Shown: one piece after another, positions 1 to 10,462 of the stretch
Numbering within the stretch: the stretch's first letter is position 1
Layout of the letters: the number at the start of each line of letters is the position of its first letter
Source of the DNA: Cornus controversa
Lineage: Eukaryota; Streptophyta; Magnoliopsida; Cornales; Cornaceae
Reading direction: 5' to 3'
NCBI GenBank assembly: GCA_026545225.1
Contig: CM048848.1
Coordinates: forward strand, 24,716,806 to 24,780,805
DNA: 64,000 nucleotides
Notes under the pieces: generated by a model
What the model saw: the letters and a program-made list of their open reading frames with translations, nothing else
What the model was told of the DNA's origin: nothing
Database searches by the model: none
Position numbers and translations under genes: made by a program

Positions 1-243
1 AGCATGGAATTGACTTCACATATGGATTGCTCAATGTCAAAATCATCATAGTTGAAGTGATTTAGGCATGCCTCTAAAGGATCCTTGGAAAGAATAGAAG
101 GAAGTGCTTCTTGAACAAGGTCTTCCACAACATAAACACAAAAGCACTCACTTTCGTCGTCGGATGTGTGGTGGGAAGCATTGAAAATGTTCAAGCGGAC
201 TTTCATATTCCCAAAAGAGATGTCCATCACTCCGGTACGGCAA

Positions 244-2612
244 TTAACGCAAGCGTTTTGCCGTGGCCAAGAATGGACGACCTAGAATGATAGGAATATG
301 ACGATTCGGATTTTGGACCGGTTCCGTGTCAAGGACTATGAAGTCCACCAGAAAATAGAATTTGTCCACTTGAATGATGACATCCTCAATTATGCCACGT
401 GGTTGCTTCACCGAGCGGTCGACGAGTTGCAACACAACCGTGGTATGCTTGAGTTCCCCCAAACCTAGTTGTTGGTAAACTGAGAATTGAAGCAAATTGA
501 CACCAGCCCCTAGATCAAGAAGTGCCTTTTCAAAAGATTGATTTTCGATGGTGCACGAAATGGTCGGAGCACCCGGATCTTTGAATTTAGGAGGGGCTTG
601 GTGTTGGAAAATGGAGCTTATGTGCTCAGTTAAGAGGACTTTCTTAGGAACATCATTCCTAGATTTGCGCTTTTGAGTGCACAAGTCCTTCAAGAATTTT
701 GCATAGGAGGGAATTTGTCGAATAGCATCAAGGAGAGGGAGATTGATCTTTACTTGCTTGAAGATCTCCATCATGTCTTGGATTTTCTCTCCTTGCTTCC
801 CGAAATGAGAAGGTTCCTTCAATCTTTGAGGAAAAGGAACCGGAGGTTCATAAGAGGTGTCAAGATTTGGAATCGATGACGACACAACTTCACTTGCCTT
901 TCCTTTTGGATTTGAAGGGGTAATTTGCAAATTTGGATTTAACGGAAACAATTTTGGATTTAATTGGGATTCTTTTGGATTTTTAGGTTGCTCTTGGAAT
1001 TCCTTTCTCTCTTCCTCCCCTACTTTGGAATTGATGATTTTTCCACTCCTTAAGGTGGTGATTGATTGAACTTGCTCCGGAGGAGCATTACAAGTTGACG
1101 ATGATGGATCCTCAATCACATGGACACCTTTGGGATTCGCCACCGGTTGACTCGGTAACTTACCTTCCTCCCTTCTATTTAAGGCATTAGCTAGTTGCCC
1201 GATTTGAGCTTCTAGCCTAGCCATAGATTGAGCATTGGCTTCAAGCTTAGAGATTGATTGAGAGTGAGTTTGCAATAAGCGGGTATTGGCCTCAAGATTG
1301 CTTATCACTCTTTCTTCAAAGCTTTGGCTTCTCGGAGGAGGTGGTGGTTGTTGGTAATTAGATCTTTGATTGTAAGGTTGAGGATTTGGCCTATAATGAG
1401 GCTGTTGAGATTGGGAATTGAAAGAATTTTTCCCTTGGAAAGAGGGACTTGATTCTTGAGGTTTCCATGAAAAAGCCAGATGGTTCTTGTAACCAGGATT
1501 GTACGTGTTTGAATATGGATCATTCATTTGTTTTGAGTACAAGGCATTCTCTTGCTCTTGAGCATAATCGGGAGATTGCCCGGTAATAGGACAATCTCGC
1601 ACAAAATGCGAAATGCTATAGCAAAACGAACACCCTTCCTGATTTTGGACAGATTGGTTTGGAGTAGGTAGCCCATTTTTCATGATTAAATCCATTTTTC
1701 GGGATAGGGCTTCTACTTGCATGGCAACCTCATCTACCCGTGAAATTTAATGCACTTCTCTACAAGGTTGGGTGGCCTTCCCTTTCCTAGTGGAGGATCG
1801 TTGAGCTGAATTGTTGCTTAGGGTTTGAAAAAGTTTCCATGCCTCATCGGGGCTTTTCAAAAGGTACCCACCCCCACACGCGGAGTCTATCATTTGTCTA
1901 TGTTGCTCACTCACCCCATCATAAAAGCTTTGCACTAGCTGCCATTTTGGGACAGCATGATGCGGACAAGATTTTAAAAGATCTTTTAACCTCTCCCACG
2001 TCTTATGGAATTGTTCTTGGTCAATTTGGGTGAATCCGGTGATTGCTCTCCGAATATCACTTGTCTTACCCATTGGGAAGTATTTTTTCAAGAACTCTAT
2101 TTGCATCTCCGCCCAAGAATGGATTGAGTTAGGTTCTAAGGAGTTGAACCAACTTCTAGCTTTATCTTTTAGGGAGAAGGGGAACATACGCAGCTTTAGG
2201 TCATCCTCCGTAAAGTGTGGTACACGAATAGTGGAACACACGGAAAGGAAGTAATCTAAGTGCCGGTACGGATCCTCATTAGGGAGACCGTGGAAGCTAT
2301 TAAGAAGATTGATGGTGGAGGACTTTATTTCGAATTGAGTTGTCGCTACATCCGGAAATTGGATACATGAAGGTACTTCAAATGTAGTCGGAAGGTAAAA
2401 GTCCATAAGTAACTCTCCTTGAGGAGGTGGTGGTGGAGGTGGTTGTTCATGATTAAAAGGAGGTAGTCCGGGAGGTTGTCTCTCATTTGGATCCGTGTTT
2501 CAATCCAAGGCAATATAGGATCCCTAGAGGTTCCTCTACGTTGTCTAAGTGTTCGTTCAAGTTCAATGTTACACGGAAGCAAAGGAAGTGACAAGGACCG
2601 TCTACCTAGCAT
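244..2612 (-). pseudogene. Gag and protease region of Athila copy 1
   Basis: This is the retroelement structural and protease region. Read on the minus strand from 2612, it opens with an arginine-rich leader (RTLRQRRGTSRD). The retrotransposon gag domain follows at about 2400-1750, with FPFSLKDKARSWFNSL and the EFLKKYFP block. Next come a CCHC zinc knuckle (CSFCYSISHFVRDC, about 1580-1630), a Q/N/P-rich linker, and an aspartic protease region with DLGA (about 510-530) and [10 protein letters not shown] (about 250-280). In an active relative these parts form the capsid and process the polyprotein. The copy is a fossil and is not predicted to be expressed as a whole protein. Confidence 0.88.
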
Positions 2613-2873
2613 GCATTAACAATCGAACAACACCTCAATACACAAAGTAACAATAATCTATACAAAAAGAATGAATGAATTCAAACCACTAATTTTAGGC
2701 GTTATACTCACAAAGGGTTCCAAGTTTACTCCTTTTAGATGCCCGCCATGTGGTATATCTAAAATTAAGAAGTTTGAGCAATAAGAACAAAATATATACA
2801 AAAAGAATGAAAGAATTTCTAGCCTAAGAATTAAACCAGATTTAATTTTCCCATGGCGGCAATAAAACCGAAG

Positions 2874-2891
2874 TCCCCTGCAACGGCGCCA
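2874..2891 (-). other. Primer-binding site, tRNA-Asp type, of Athila copy 1
   Basis: On the minus strand, a few bases inside the LTR, the sequence reads TGGCGCCGTTGCAGGGGA. It matches the complement of the 3' end of plant tRNA-Asp, the usual Athila primer. It fixes the orientation and the inner edge of the 5' LTR. Confidence 0.85.
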
Positions 2892-2897
2892 AAATTT

Positions 2898-4326
2898 TGA
2901 TGTGGTCGGAACTAAATTATATTGTAAGCTTAATTTTGCCCTTTTTATCAAAATATAATTTAACCACTCGCAAGAGCACGAATCTTTGTAGATAAGGTTC
3001 TATATAGAGGGTATCGATCCCACGAGGACTAGTCGCAATTGTCTTAAAGGAAGATTAATTCTACTTTAATTCGAAAAATAGATTTTTGAATTTGTGTTTA
3101 TAAACTATTGCATGAATGAAATGACAAGAAAAGTAAAGAGTTTAAAGTTGGGAGAGAGAACTAGGGTTGGTTTCCACCACTAGCCATTCGCATGTTCATA
3201 AGTGTAGCGAGCATGGGATTCATTAATTAAATGCCTAACAATGTCATTAGGCTTGTGACCTCAATGACATATCAAAAGATCAATGTGTGTGCTAACCTAT
3301 CATAATCCATCTTCAACAAGCATAGCTCTTCAACCTAACTAACTACCTAATTACTCTACTCTCTAAGTGAACACTACATGCATCCAAACTACCTTGTCTT
3401 GGCATGGTCTATACAAACTAACATCACACATTCATTTAAACACCATTATCTAGCCATTATTTGCACTTCTTGTGGAATATGCAAATGTTGTGCATTCAAG
3501 TGACAAAATCTACTCTAAGACAAGAATAAATTTCCTATCAAATGAATATATATAAGAGATGTATTTGTGTACATAATCACTAGGCTAAATAATCAACATT
3601 TAATTACAAATCCCAAGAGCTACAAAGATGAACAAGTTTACATGGCTAGGGGTTGAAACCAACACCCTAGTAGAAGAGTTAGTTGCTCATGGTTGCCTTG
3701 CACCCTTCCATTGATGAAGAAAGTGAAGCTTCTTGGTCTGGTTCAACTTCTCCTCTTCCTCTCCCGAAGGTCTCTCTTGAAGTATTCTGATCTGTCTTGA
3801 GAGATATATGAGATATGAGAGATATGGCCCTTTTTGTATGCTTTTTGGCTTCCTTTTCAACCTTGGGCCCCACCATATATATATATATCACTATATATAT
3901 CTATTGCATTAATAAGGCCCCCAAGAGTCTTGTTCAAGTCAGACAATCCCCCTAAGTCGTGCAAAAAGGGGGATTTTGTTGCAAGTGGGAGAGTAGGTGA
4001 GCAAGTGGCCAAGTGGGTTCTGCAGAATCTCGATTGATCAAGATTGAATCTCGATTGATCGAGATTTCGATCAATCGAAATGATATCTCGATCAATCGAG
4101 ATTTTGATTAATCGAGATCAACATCTCGATTGATCGAGATGCCTTTGGCTGCATTTTCTGATTTCTTCTCTTGACTGCAGAAAGCTTCAAACTTTGCTCC
4201 ATTTACTCCAATACCTGCAAAACATCAAAAACACAAAAATACCGTAAACATATCTCGGTAAACGCAAAAACGGAACTAACGTATACAATAAAGAGGGTTC
4301 AAATGCATAGAATTGAACACTTATCA
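2898..4326 (-). repeat. 5' LTR of Athila copy 1
   Basis: A 1429-bp LTR with TG...CA ends (TGATGTGGTC at 2898, ACTTATCA ending at 4326). It is one of four copies of the same LTR family in the window (7217-8645, 17638-19062, 20236-21664). On the minus strand it has a TA-rich TATA-like block near 3880-3900. Upstream of that, in U3, is an array of short hairpins at 4028-4143. Long open frames inside the LTR are incidental. Confidence 0.93.
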
Positions 4327-4703
4327 AGCACAATCAAATTCATCAAAAACAACAACATTTGTTTCTCAAACAAAAATTAGCAACATTAATTTCTGAAACA
4401 AGATGCATGAGATTTCAACAACATTTAAATTCTGAAACAAATTTCTTATGAGCTTAACAAGATTCATCAAAGTAAAAACTAAACAAAATTCCAGAATTTT
4501 AAGCAACTCACAACTCAAATGTTTCAGGAATATCTAATTTAAATTCTCAATTCATAATTGAAAACATGGTAGCAAGGAATCAATTTCATAATTCTTAAGA
4601 CAGAGAAAAATTAGAGTTAGTTTGTGATGCTTAACAGAAGAAACTAGAATCCAATTGTGAACATAGAAGGAAGGACCAAATTAGATTCGAAAACCTTAGC
4701 AGA
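4327..4703. other. AT-rich non-coding spacer between two LTR elements
   Basis: 377 bp of A-rich sequence separate the Athila LTR end (4326) from the chromovirus 5' LTR (4704). Its last five bases, GCAGA, are the left target-site duplication of the chromovirus. Before that insertion this DNA joined the sequence now at 27858. No gene or repeat is recognisable in it. Confidence 0.7.
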
Positions 4704-6429
4704 TGTGATGATCTGTATTTTTGGTTTATTTTGGAAATATATATATATATATATACATACATGTGTGTGTTTATATATATTTACCAAACGTAGGGGAGAA
4801 ATGAATAACCTAGCAATAATTATGGAAAGTGGGGTAGTGGAGGTAATAAATGATTTTAATAAGTATATGACCTTTTGACTTCTCAACGGGCAAAACAGAT
4901 ACCTTATATTATATGAGGGAAATTATTGATGATTAAATATAGAAGTTATGGTGACTTTTTGGTGGCTCATGTCAGTTAAGGGAAGTACTATATAAGGAAA
5001 AGACAATGTCGATTTGAGGAAAAAAATTGTTTTAAGACGTCGTTTTTTTTGGCAAAAGCAAAAAGAAGAAAGTTTTGGTGACTAAGGTAGGGAATGTACT
5101 ATGAATTTATATATGCCTGTAGATAGAAGAAATTCAGGAATTTCCATATTAAAGAAATATGTGTATAAGGTATTGTGATTGTTTAGTTGTTATTTAGTTT
5201 ATATTTATGATTCCTTTCTCTGCTCCAATATAGTTTAGTGTTATATTGTCAGAATTCTATATAATAGGAATTAAAATATTCATATGAGATATTCCAGTCA
5301 ACTAAGCAATTTATAGTAATTGGTGTTGGCCTGCTCATGTTTACGTGTGTGTACATATACATATATATATATATATATCTATATATATATATTGTTAGTA
5401 TTATGTTGTTTGGTATTATATGGTAATATATATTTTATATATATCTGGCATCAATTAAAGACTCAACTTGGGTGGTGCTTTTATTTATTTATTTATTTGT
5501 TTTAAAAAAAAAAAAAACTTAGTGTTCTATTAACTCTCGCATTATATATATATATATATATATTAAAATACTTGTTTTATCATTGTGTATAGTTTGAGAT
5601 TAAAATTGATTATGTTAGACAAGTTAATGTTTTGAATTATTGTTGATGTAATTCTTAGTGAAATAAAGTGTTAATTTTTAAATAATACAAAAGGTTATAC
5701 CATTTGGGGGTAAAGGGAGAGAAGTTGTGTTTTGTGAAAATGTTTGTGTTCAGCCCATGAATGGGTTCTGAAGGTGTATGTTCGTATTTGTATAACTGGT
5801 TGAAAATATGAAGGGTTGTAATCCCTTCGGTTGAAAACTCGAGAACTATTTGGAACTATTGTTGGGTTCAGCGGCCTGCCGTGAGAATGACTGAAAATCC
5901 GCGGTGTATGTGTGTGGTATATATGTCGGAATTATTAATTTTTGTTAAGAAAATTTATATGATTGAGCTGGTGATGTTATTTATTCTTATTTTAATTAAT
6001 TATAGGTAATTTAGTAAAATAATTGATACATTGCATTGTTTCCTTTCTTTCATTCTATCTTATTGTATATATGGATTTAGAGTTATTTTCCTACTGGGCG
6101 GTGGTGCTCATTCCCAATATTTTTCAGGTTTAGCCGGAAACAGCAGTAACGAAGATTTCTCTGAACTCACTTAAGGATGTTTTCTGGATATAAAGAGTTT
6201 AAGAAAATGTTGATGAATGTCAATAATGTTTTGAAAGACTTCAGTTTTATGTTTTAAGACAAAGACATTCTATTTGTGATGTTTACTTAATTAGAAAAAT
6301 AATAAGTGGATTATTGTAATGTTTTTTTTTTTTTTAAGTTATGAAGTTTTTTTTTTTCCGGATACTTAAAGGTTGTGTATTTATTGTATTTATTTATTTA
6401 AATCATGTCCCAAAAATCGGGGTGTGACA
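4704..6429 (+). repeat. 5' LTR of the chromovirus
   Basis: A 1726-bp LTR that starts TGTGATGATCT and ends GGGGTGTGACA. It pairs with 26100-27852. It contains several (TA)n runs (near 4738-4755, 5357-5392 and 5545-5565) whose lengths differ from those in the 3' copy, as expected of microsatellites mutating independently since insertion. Confidence 0.93.
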
Positions 6430-6432
6430 GAG

Positions 6433-6444
6433 TGGAATCAGATC
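6433..6444 (+). other. Primer-binding site, initiator-Met-like
   Basis: TGGAATCAGATC lies three bases after the LTR end. It resembles TGGTATCAGAGC, the complement of plant initiator tRNA-Met used by most chromoviruses, with a few differences. Position and spacing support the call. Confidence 0.65.
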
Positions 6445-6514
6445 ATAGTTTAGGTCCTTGGACAACAATATTTAAAAATAAAAACTAACATTTTTGGTGT
6501 TTGACAGACTAGTA

Positions 6515-6829
6515 ATGGCATCACACGGTAAAGGCAAACTGGTGCAAAAGGAACAACCTAGAGTTAGACCCATGCAAGAAAATTCTCGAGTTGGTTATGG
6601 TTCAAACCCATCTCATTTCCTACTGGAAAGAATGGTAGTGGAGCTTCACCACAAAGTTGACGTGGGGTTTAGGGTGTTGTTCCAGGAAATTCAAGAATTA
6701 AGGAACCTGGTGCTATTAGCTATGGAAGAAGGAAGTAGCACTGAAGGAGAGGATGACAATATCATTGTCATCAGCTCTGACAGTGAGGTGGAAGATCCGT
6801 CAGAAGAATATAGTCCTGGGATGCACTAG
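6515..6829 (+). CDS. Small leader ORF of the chromovirus with a SUMO-interaction-like motif
   Basis: A 104-residue open frame sits between the primer site and gag. I chose the ATG at 6515 (MASHGKGKLVQ); an in-frame ATG 21 bases upstream is also possible. The N-terminus is basic. A central segment around residues 45-75 (VDVGFRVLFQEIQELRNL) could form a helix. The C-terminus carries IIVISSDSEVED, a hydrophobic core followed by serines and acidic residues, which is the layout of a SUMO-interacting motif. I do not recognise the family. It could be a genuine accessory leader protein or an N-terminal portion of gag read in another arrangement. It is part of a fossil element and has no visible host role. 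Confidence 0.45.
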   Translation: MASHGKGKLVQKEQPRVRPMQENSRVGYGSNPSHFLLERMVVELHHKVDVGFRVLFQEIQELRNLVLLAMEEGSSTEGEDDNIIVISSDSEVEDPSEEYSPGMH

Positions 6830-7041
6830 AAATGAGGCTAGGTTACCTTAATAAGTAGTTAAGAAATTTGTTATGCTATGATTAATGCTTATGTCTTTAC
6901 TACAAAATTTCAATAAAATGTTATGAGATATCTTTTATGTGAGCGCGATTAAAAATTTTTTTCCATGCTAATATGTTGTTTGGTAGTTTGTTTATTTTTA
7001 AAAAAAAAAACATAAAGTAACCTTTTCATTATTAGGACACG

Positions 7042-7216
7042 ATGGAAGGTGCTTCAGGCTCTACACCTCAAGTTACTAGTGATATGAATGATACGTTGCG
7101 AAATATGGTTGAAGCAATGCAACAAATCGCTCATGCAACTCTGCAAGATCCTCAAAATGGGAATGGTAAAAATAGGACTATGATAGCTCAACAAAAATTT
7201 CGAAAGATGAAACCAC
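7042..7216 (+). pseudogene. Chromovirus gag, N-terminal portion before the nested insertion
   Basis: The gag start (MEGASGSTPQVTSDMND) and its first 58 residues run up to the ACCAC target site where the Athila element inserted. The sequence after the insertion, from 21670, belongs to the same gag. This was therefore a single coding region before the insertion. Confidence 0.75.
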
Positions 7217-8645
7217 TGATGTGGTCGGAACTAAATTATATTGTAAGGTTAATTTTTGCCCTTTTTATCAAAATATAATTTAACCACTCGCAAGAGCACG
7301 AATCTTTGTAGATAAGGTTCTATATAGAGGGTATCGATCCCACGAGGACTAGTCGCAATTGTCTTACGGGAAGATTAATTCTACTTTAATTCTAAAAACA
7401 GATTTTTGGTTTTGTGTTTAGAAACTATTGCATGAATGAAATGACAAGAAAAGTAAAGAGTTTAAAGTTGGGAGAGAGAACTAGGGTTGGTTTCCACCAC
7501 TAGCCATTCACATGTTCATAAGTGTAGCAAGCATGGGATTCATTAATTAAATGCCTAACAATGTCATTAGGCTTGTGACCTCAATGACATATCAAAAGAT
7601 CAATGTGTGTGCTAACCTATCATAATCCATCTTCAACAAGCATAACTCTTCAACCTAACTAACTACCTAATTACTCTACTCTCTAAGTGAACACTACATG
7701 CATCCAAACTACCTTGTCTTGGCATGGTCTATACAAATTAACATCACACATTCATTTAAACACCATTATCTAGCCATCATTTGCACTTCTTGTGGAATAT
7801 GCAAATGTTGTGCACTCAAGTGACAAAATCTACTCTAAGACAAGAATAAATTCCATATCAAATGAATATATAAAAGAGATGTATTTGTGTACATAATCAC
7901 TAGGCTAAATAATCAACATTTAATTATAAATCCCAAGAGCTACAAAGATGAACAAGTTTACATGGCTAGGGGTTGAAACCAACACCCTAGTAGAAGAGTT
8001 AGTTGCTCATGGTTGCCTTGCACCCTTCCATTGATGAAAAGAATGAAGCTTCTTGGTCTGGTTCAGCTCTTTCTCTTCCTCTCCCGAAGGTCTCTCCCTT
8101 TTTTCCTGATGTTGCTTGAGAGATATCTCATATATGAGAGATATGACCCTTTTTGTGTGCTTTTTGGCTTCTTTTTCAACCTTGGGTCCACCATATATAT
8201 ATATATATCATTATATATATCTCTTATATCAAGAAGGCCCCCAAAAGTCTTGTTCAAGTCAGATAATCCCCCTAAGTCGTGCAAAAAGGGGGATTTTGTT
8301 GCAAGTGGGAGAGCAGGTGAGCAAGTGGCCAAGTGGGCTCTGTAGAATTTCGATTGATCGAGATTGAATCTCGATTGATCGAGATTTCGATCAATCGAAA
8401 TGAGATCTCGATCAATCGAGATTTCGATTAATCGAAATCAACATCTCGATTGATCGAGATGCCTTGGCTGCTTTTCCTGATTTCTTCTCTTGACTGCAGA
8501 AAGCTTCCAACTTTGCTCCATTTACTCCAATACCTGCAAAACATCAAAAACACAAAAATACCGTAAACCTATCTCGGTAAACGCAAAAACGGAACTAACG
8601 TATGCAATAAAGAGGGTTCAAATGCATAGAATTGAACACTTATCA
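7217..8645 (-). repeat. 3' LTR of Athila copy 2
   Basis: A 1429-bp LTR with TG...CA ends, immediately preceded on its outer side by ACCAC. In element orientation a polypurine tract adjoins it at 8646-8658. The U3 hairpin array is at 8346-8462, and a TATA-like (TA)n block lies near 8190-8220. Confidence 0.94.
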
Positions 8646-8658
8646 CACCCCCAAACTT
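8646..8658 (-). other. Terminal polypurine tract of Athila copy 2
   Basis: Minus-strand AAGTTTGGGGGTG directly abuts the 3' LTR. This is the characteristic Athila polypurine tract that primes plus-strand DNA synthesis. It sets the outer end of the internal domain. Confidence 0.85.
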
Positions 8659-10440
8659 ACATATTGCTAGTCCCTTAGCAATACAATATTACAAAAAATG
8701 AAATCAACTATCTTATACAAAAGTTTAATCATGCTCAGTCATCAACTAGATAAAGGCCGCTCATCCGTTCATTTCACATTTGGCAAATGCAACAAGTATT
8801 ATAGAACTATGTGGTCATTAGCAAAAATGGACTTTCACAAGCTATAAATGAATGACAGTCCCCACATAATGGCCAGTCCGAACAACTATAACCATTCCAG
8901 CCCCAAAATCCTCTTTGAAAAGTGAACATGCATTCTAACGTGCGGCTTTTGTCATATTTGGAGAAGAAAACCGAACAAATCTGTTTTTAAGAGAAAAACT
9001 CATTGAAAATGCTCGACTCGGCTGTTCATTATCACAAAACATTCATGATTGCTCAGCGCGGATGACCGTGCAATGCTTAGCTCTTTTTGCTTTCTTGCAA
9101 GCCCATGTAGCGGCGTTGGGCCAATGACTCCCAAACCAATTGATTTTAGGGCATTAGGTGAAGAAGCACCCCTCGGACTTAATGACCGAGCTTACAAGGC
9201 GATGAGCGTAAGCAAGCCACCCGCTTATTATTGCTCAACCTTACACACTTATACGCGAATATTCCCTGCTTTAAGGCATAGAAATCCGGTTTATTGAGTG
9301 AGAAGGCTTATTGCATATTTTTCTCTTTTTATTTCTTTTTTTTTTTTTTTACTACAACCAGAAGAACTTATTCTTTAAGTTGTTCAGATAAAAACAGAAA
9401 TTTTCAAAAATTCTCCCTCAGACTTATACCCCACAATTTAAAATGCATGTGTGCGAATTTGTGCGGTTAAGGACAAATTTAGGGCAAGAACTGTACGTGC
9501 TCGAATTTGGACAAAAATGTAGACCGTTCTAGCCTACTATAAAGCTTGCAAAAGTGCGGGTATTTACAATGTTAATGTTCTTAACTACCTGCTGCATTTA
9601 CCTCGGACATTTATTCAAATGATCTTCCTTTAAAAAGCAAGACATCATAGCAAGCATGCAAAAGTCTCCAGAAAAGAAAAAAAAAAAAAACTGCTCTACA
9701 ATGACACTCAATATAACGACTGACATTGCATGCATATGCAAGTGGTATAGCATACCGCACCCCCAAACTTATATGCAACATTGTCCTCAATGTTTGGACA
9801 AGAAGAACAAGGAAAGGAGTTACCGGGATGGCAGAATGCGAAAAAAATGTTATTCCACAGCAGCAGTCATCTTGTAAATAAGGAAAACCTGCACGGAACA
9901 CCAACTGGATACCACGAGCATTAAAAGGAACAAAAAGTAGATAAATAGAACATAAATGAAAGAATTATACGCAAACAGATAATGCCAATATCACTGTATA
10001 TCTAAGGGTCTAAACTGGTGTTTCCCAATTGTCTAAGAGGTCTATGCGACAAGATATTGACTATCCAGGCACGCTAACGTATAGCACGCAAAGGAGCTGC
10101 CTTTCTTTATTACCGCCATACTGTGTTGAAGCAATCTCAACAGTATTGGGAATTAAAACCAGGCGGTAATAAACAAAAATCATCAACTGAATCGCATATA
10201 ACAATTAGACAAGTGGTACTACATACATAGTCAAAGTATAGAGAACAAGTAGATTGACGGAAAGCAAAAATAAACACAGTAAAGATAATACGTGGCATAA
10301 AAGAAAATATAAATGTATTCCATATAAATGAAAATGAGTTTCAGTACAAGTGTACATGCAGGTGGAATACTCAAAAAGAAACTAAACATGGCCAACATGG
10401 CCTATCAAAAATAAAGAAAGGAAAATACAAAAAATAAAGC
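8659..10440 (-). other. 3' untranslated region of Athila copy 2
   Basis: About 1.8 kb lie between the third ORF and the polypurine tract. No protein domain is visible and the open frames here look incidental. It contains a second copy of the polypurine-tract motif at about 9752-9770 and a short poly-T run near 9338-9350. A long 3' untranslated region is usual for Athila. Confidence 0.7.
9752..9770 (-). other. Internal second polypurine-tract-like motif
   Basis: Minus-strand ATAAGTTTGGGGGTGCGG repeats the core of the terminal tract (AGTTTGGGGGTG). It follows GAGGACAATGTTGCAT on the minus strand. It may serve as an extra plus-strand primer or may mark an older 3' boundary. Confidence 0.55.
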
Positions 10441-10462
10441 AGAAAAGATGAATAAAATGCAG

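Larger units (their letters stand above)
1..4326 (-). mobile_element. Athila-type Ty3/gypsy element, partial (5' half), copy 1
   Basis: This is the 5' part of an LTR retrotransposon read on the minus strand. In element order it has a 5' LTR (2898-4326), a tRNA-Asp-type primer site, gag, a protease region, and the first bases of the pol region at the window edge. Its sequence is close throughout to the element at 7217-21664, and bases 1-243 correspond to about 15911-16145 there. The gag with an FPFSLKDKAR core, the DLGA protease motif and the TGGCGCC primer site are Athila-lineage traits. The 3' half and its LTR lie outside the window. The element is broken, with several breaks. Confidence 0.93.

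Noticed and set aside
2874-2891. tRNA-Asp-like sequence
   Set aside because: Only the 18-bp complement of a tRNA 3' end is present, at the primer site. There is no cloverleaf, so it is not a tRNA gene.
8013-8367. ORFs on both strands in the Athila LTRs (also near 3679-4037, 18432-18784 and 21032-21386)
   Set aside because: They recur at the same place in every LTR copy, overlap each other on opposite strands and cross the TATA-like and hairpin blocks. They are chance frames in non-coding LTR.
9049-9297. 82-residue ORF in the Athila 3' untranslated region
   Set aside because: It is isolated, lies on the strand opposite to the element and has no domain. It is consistent with chance.
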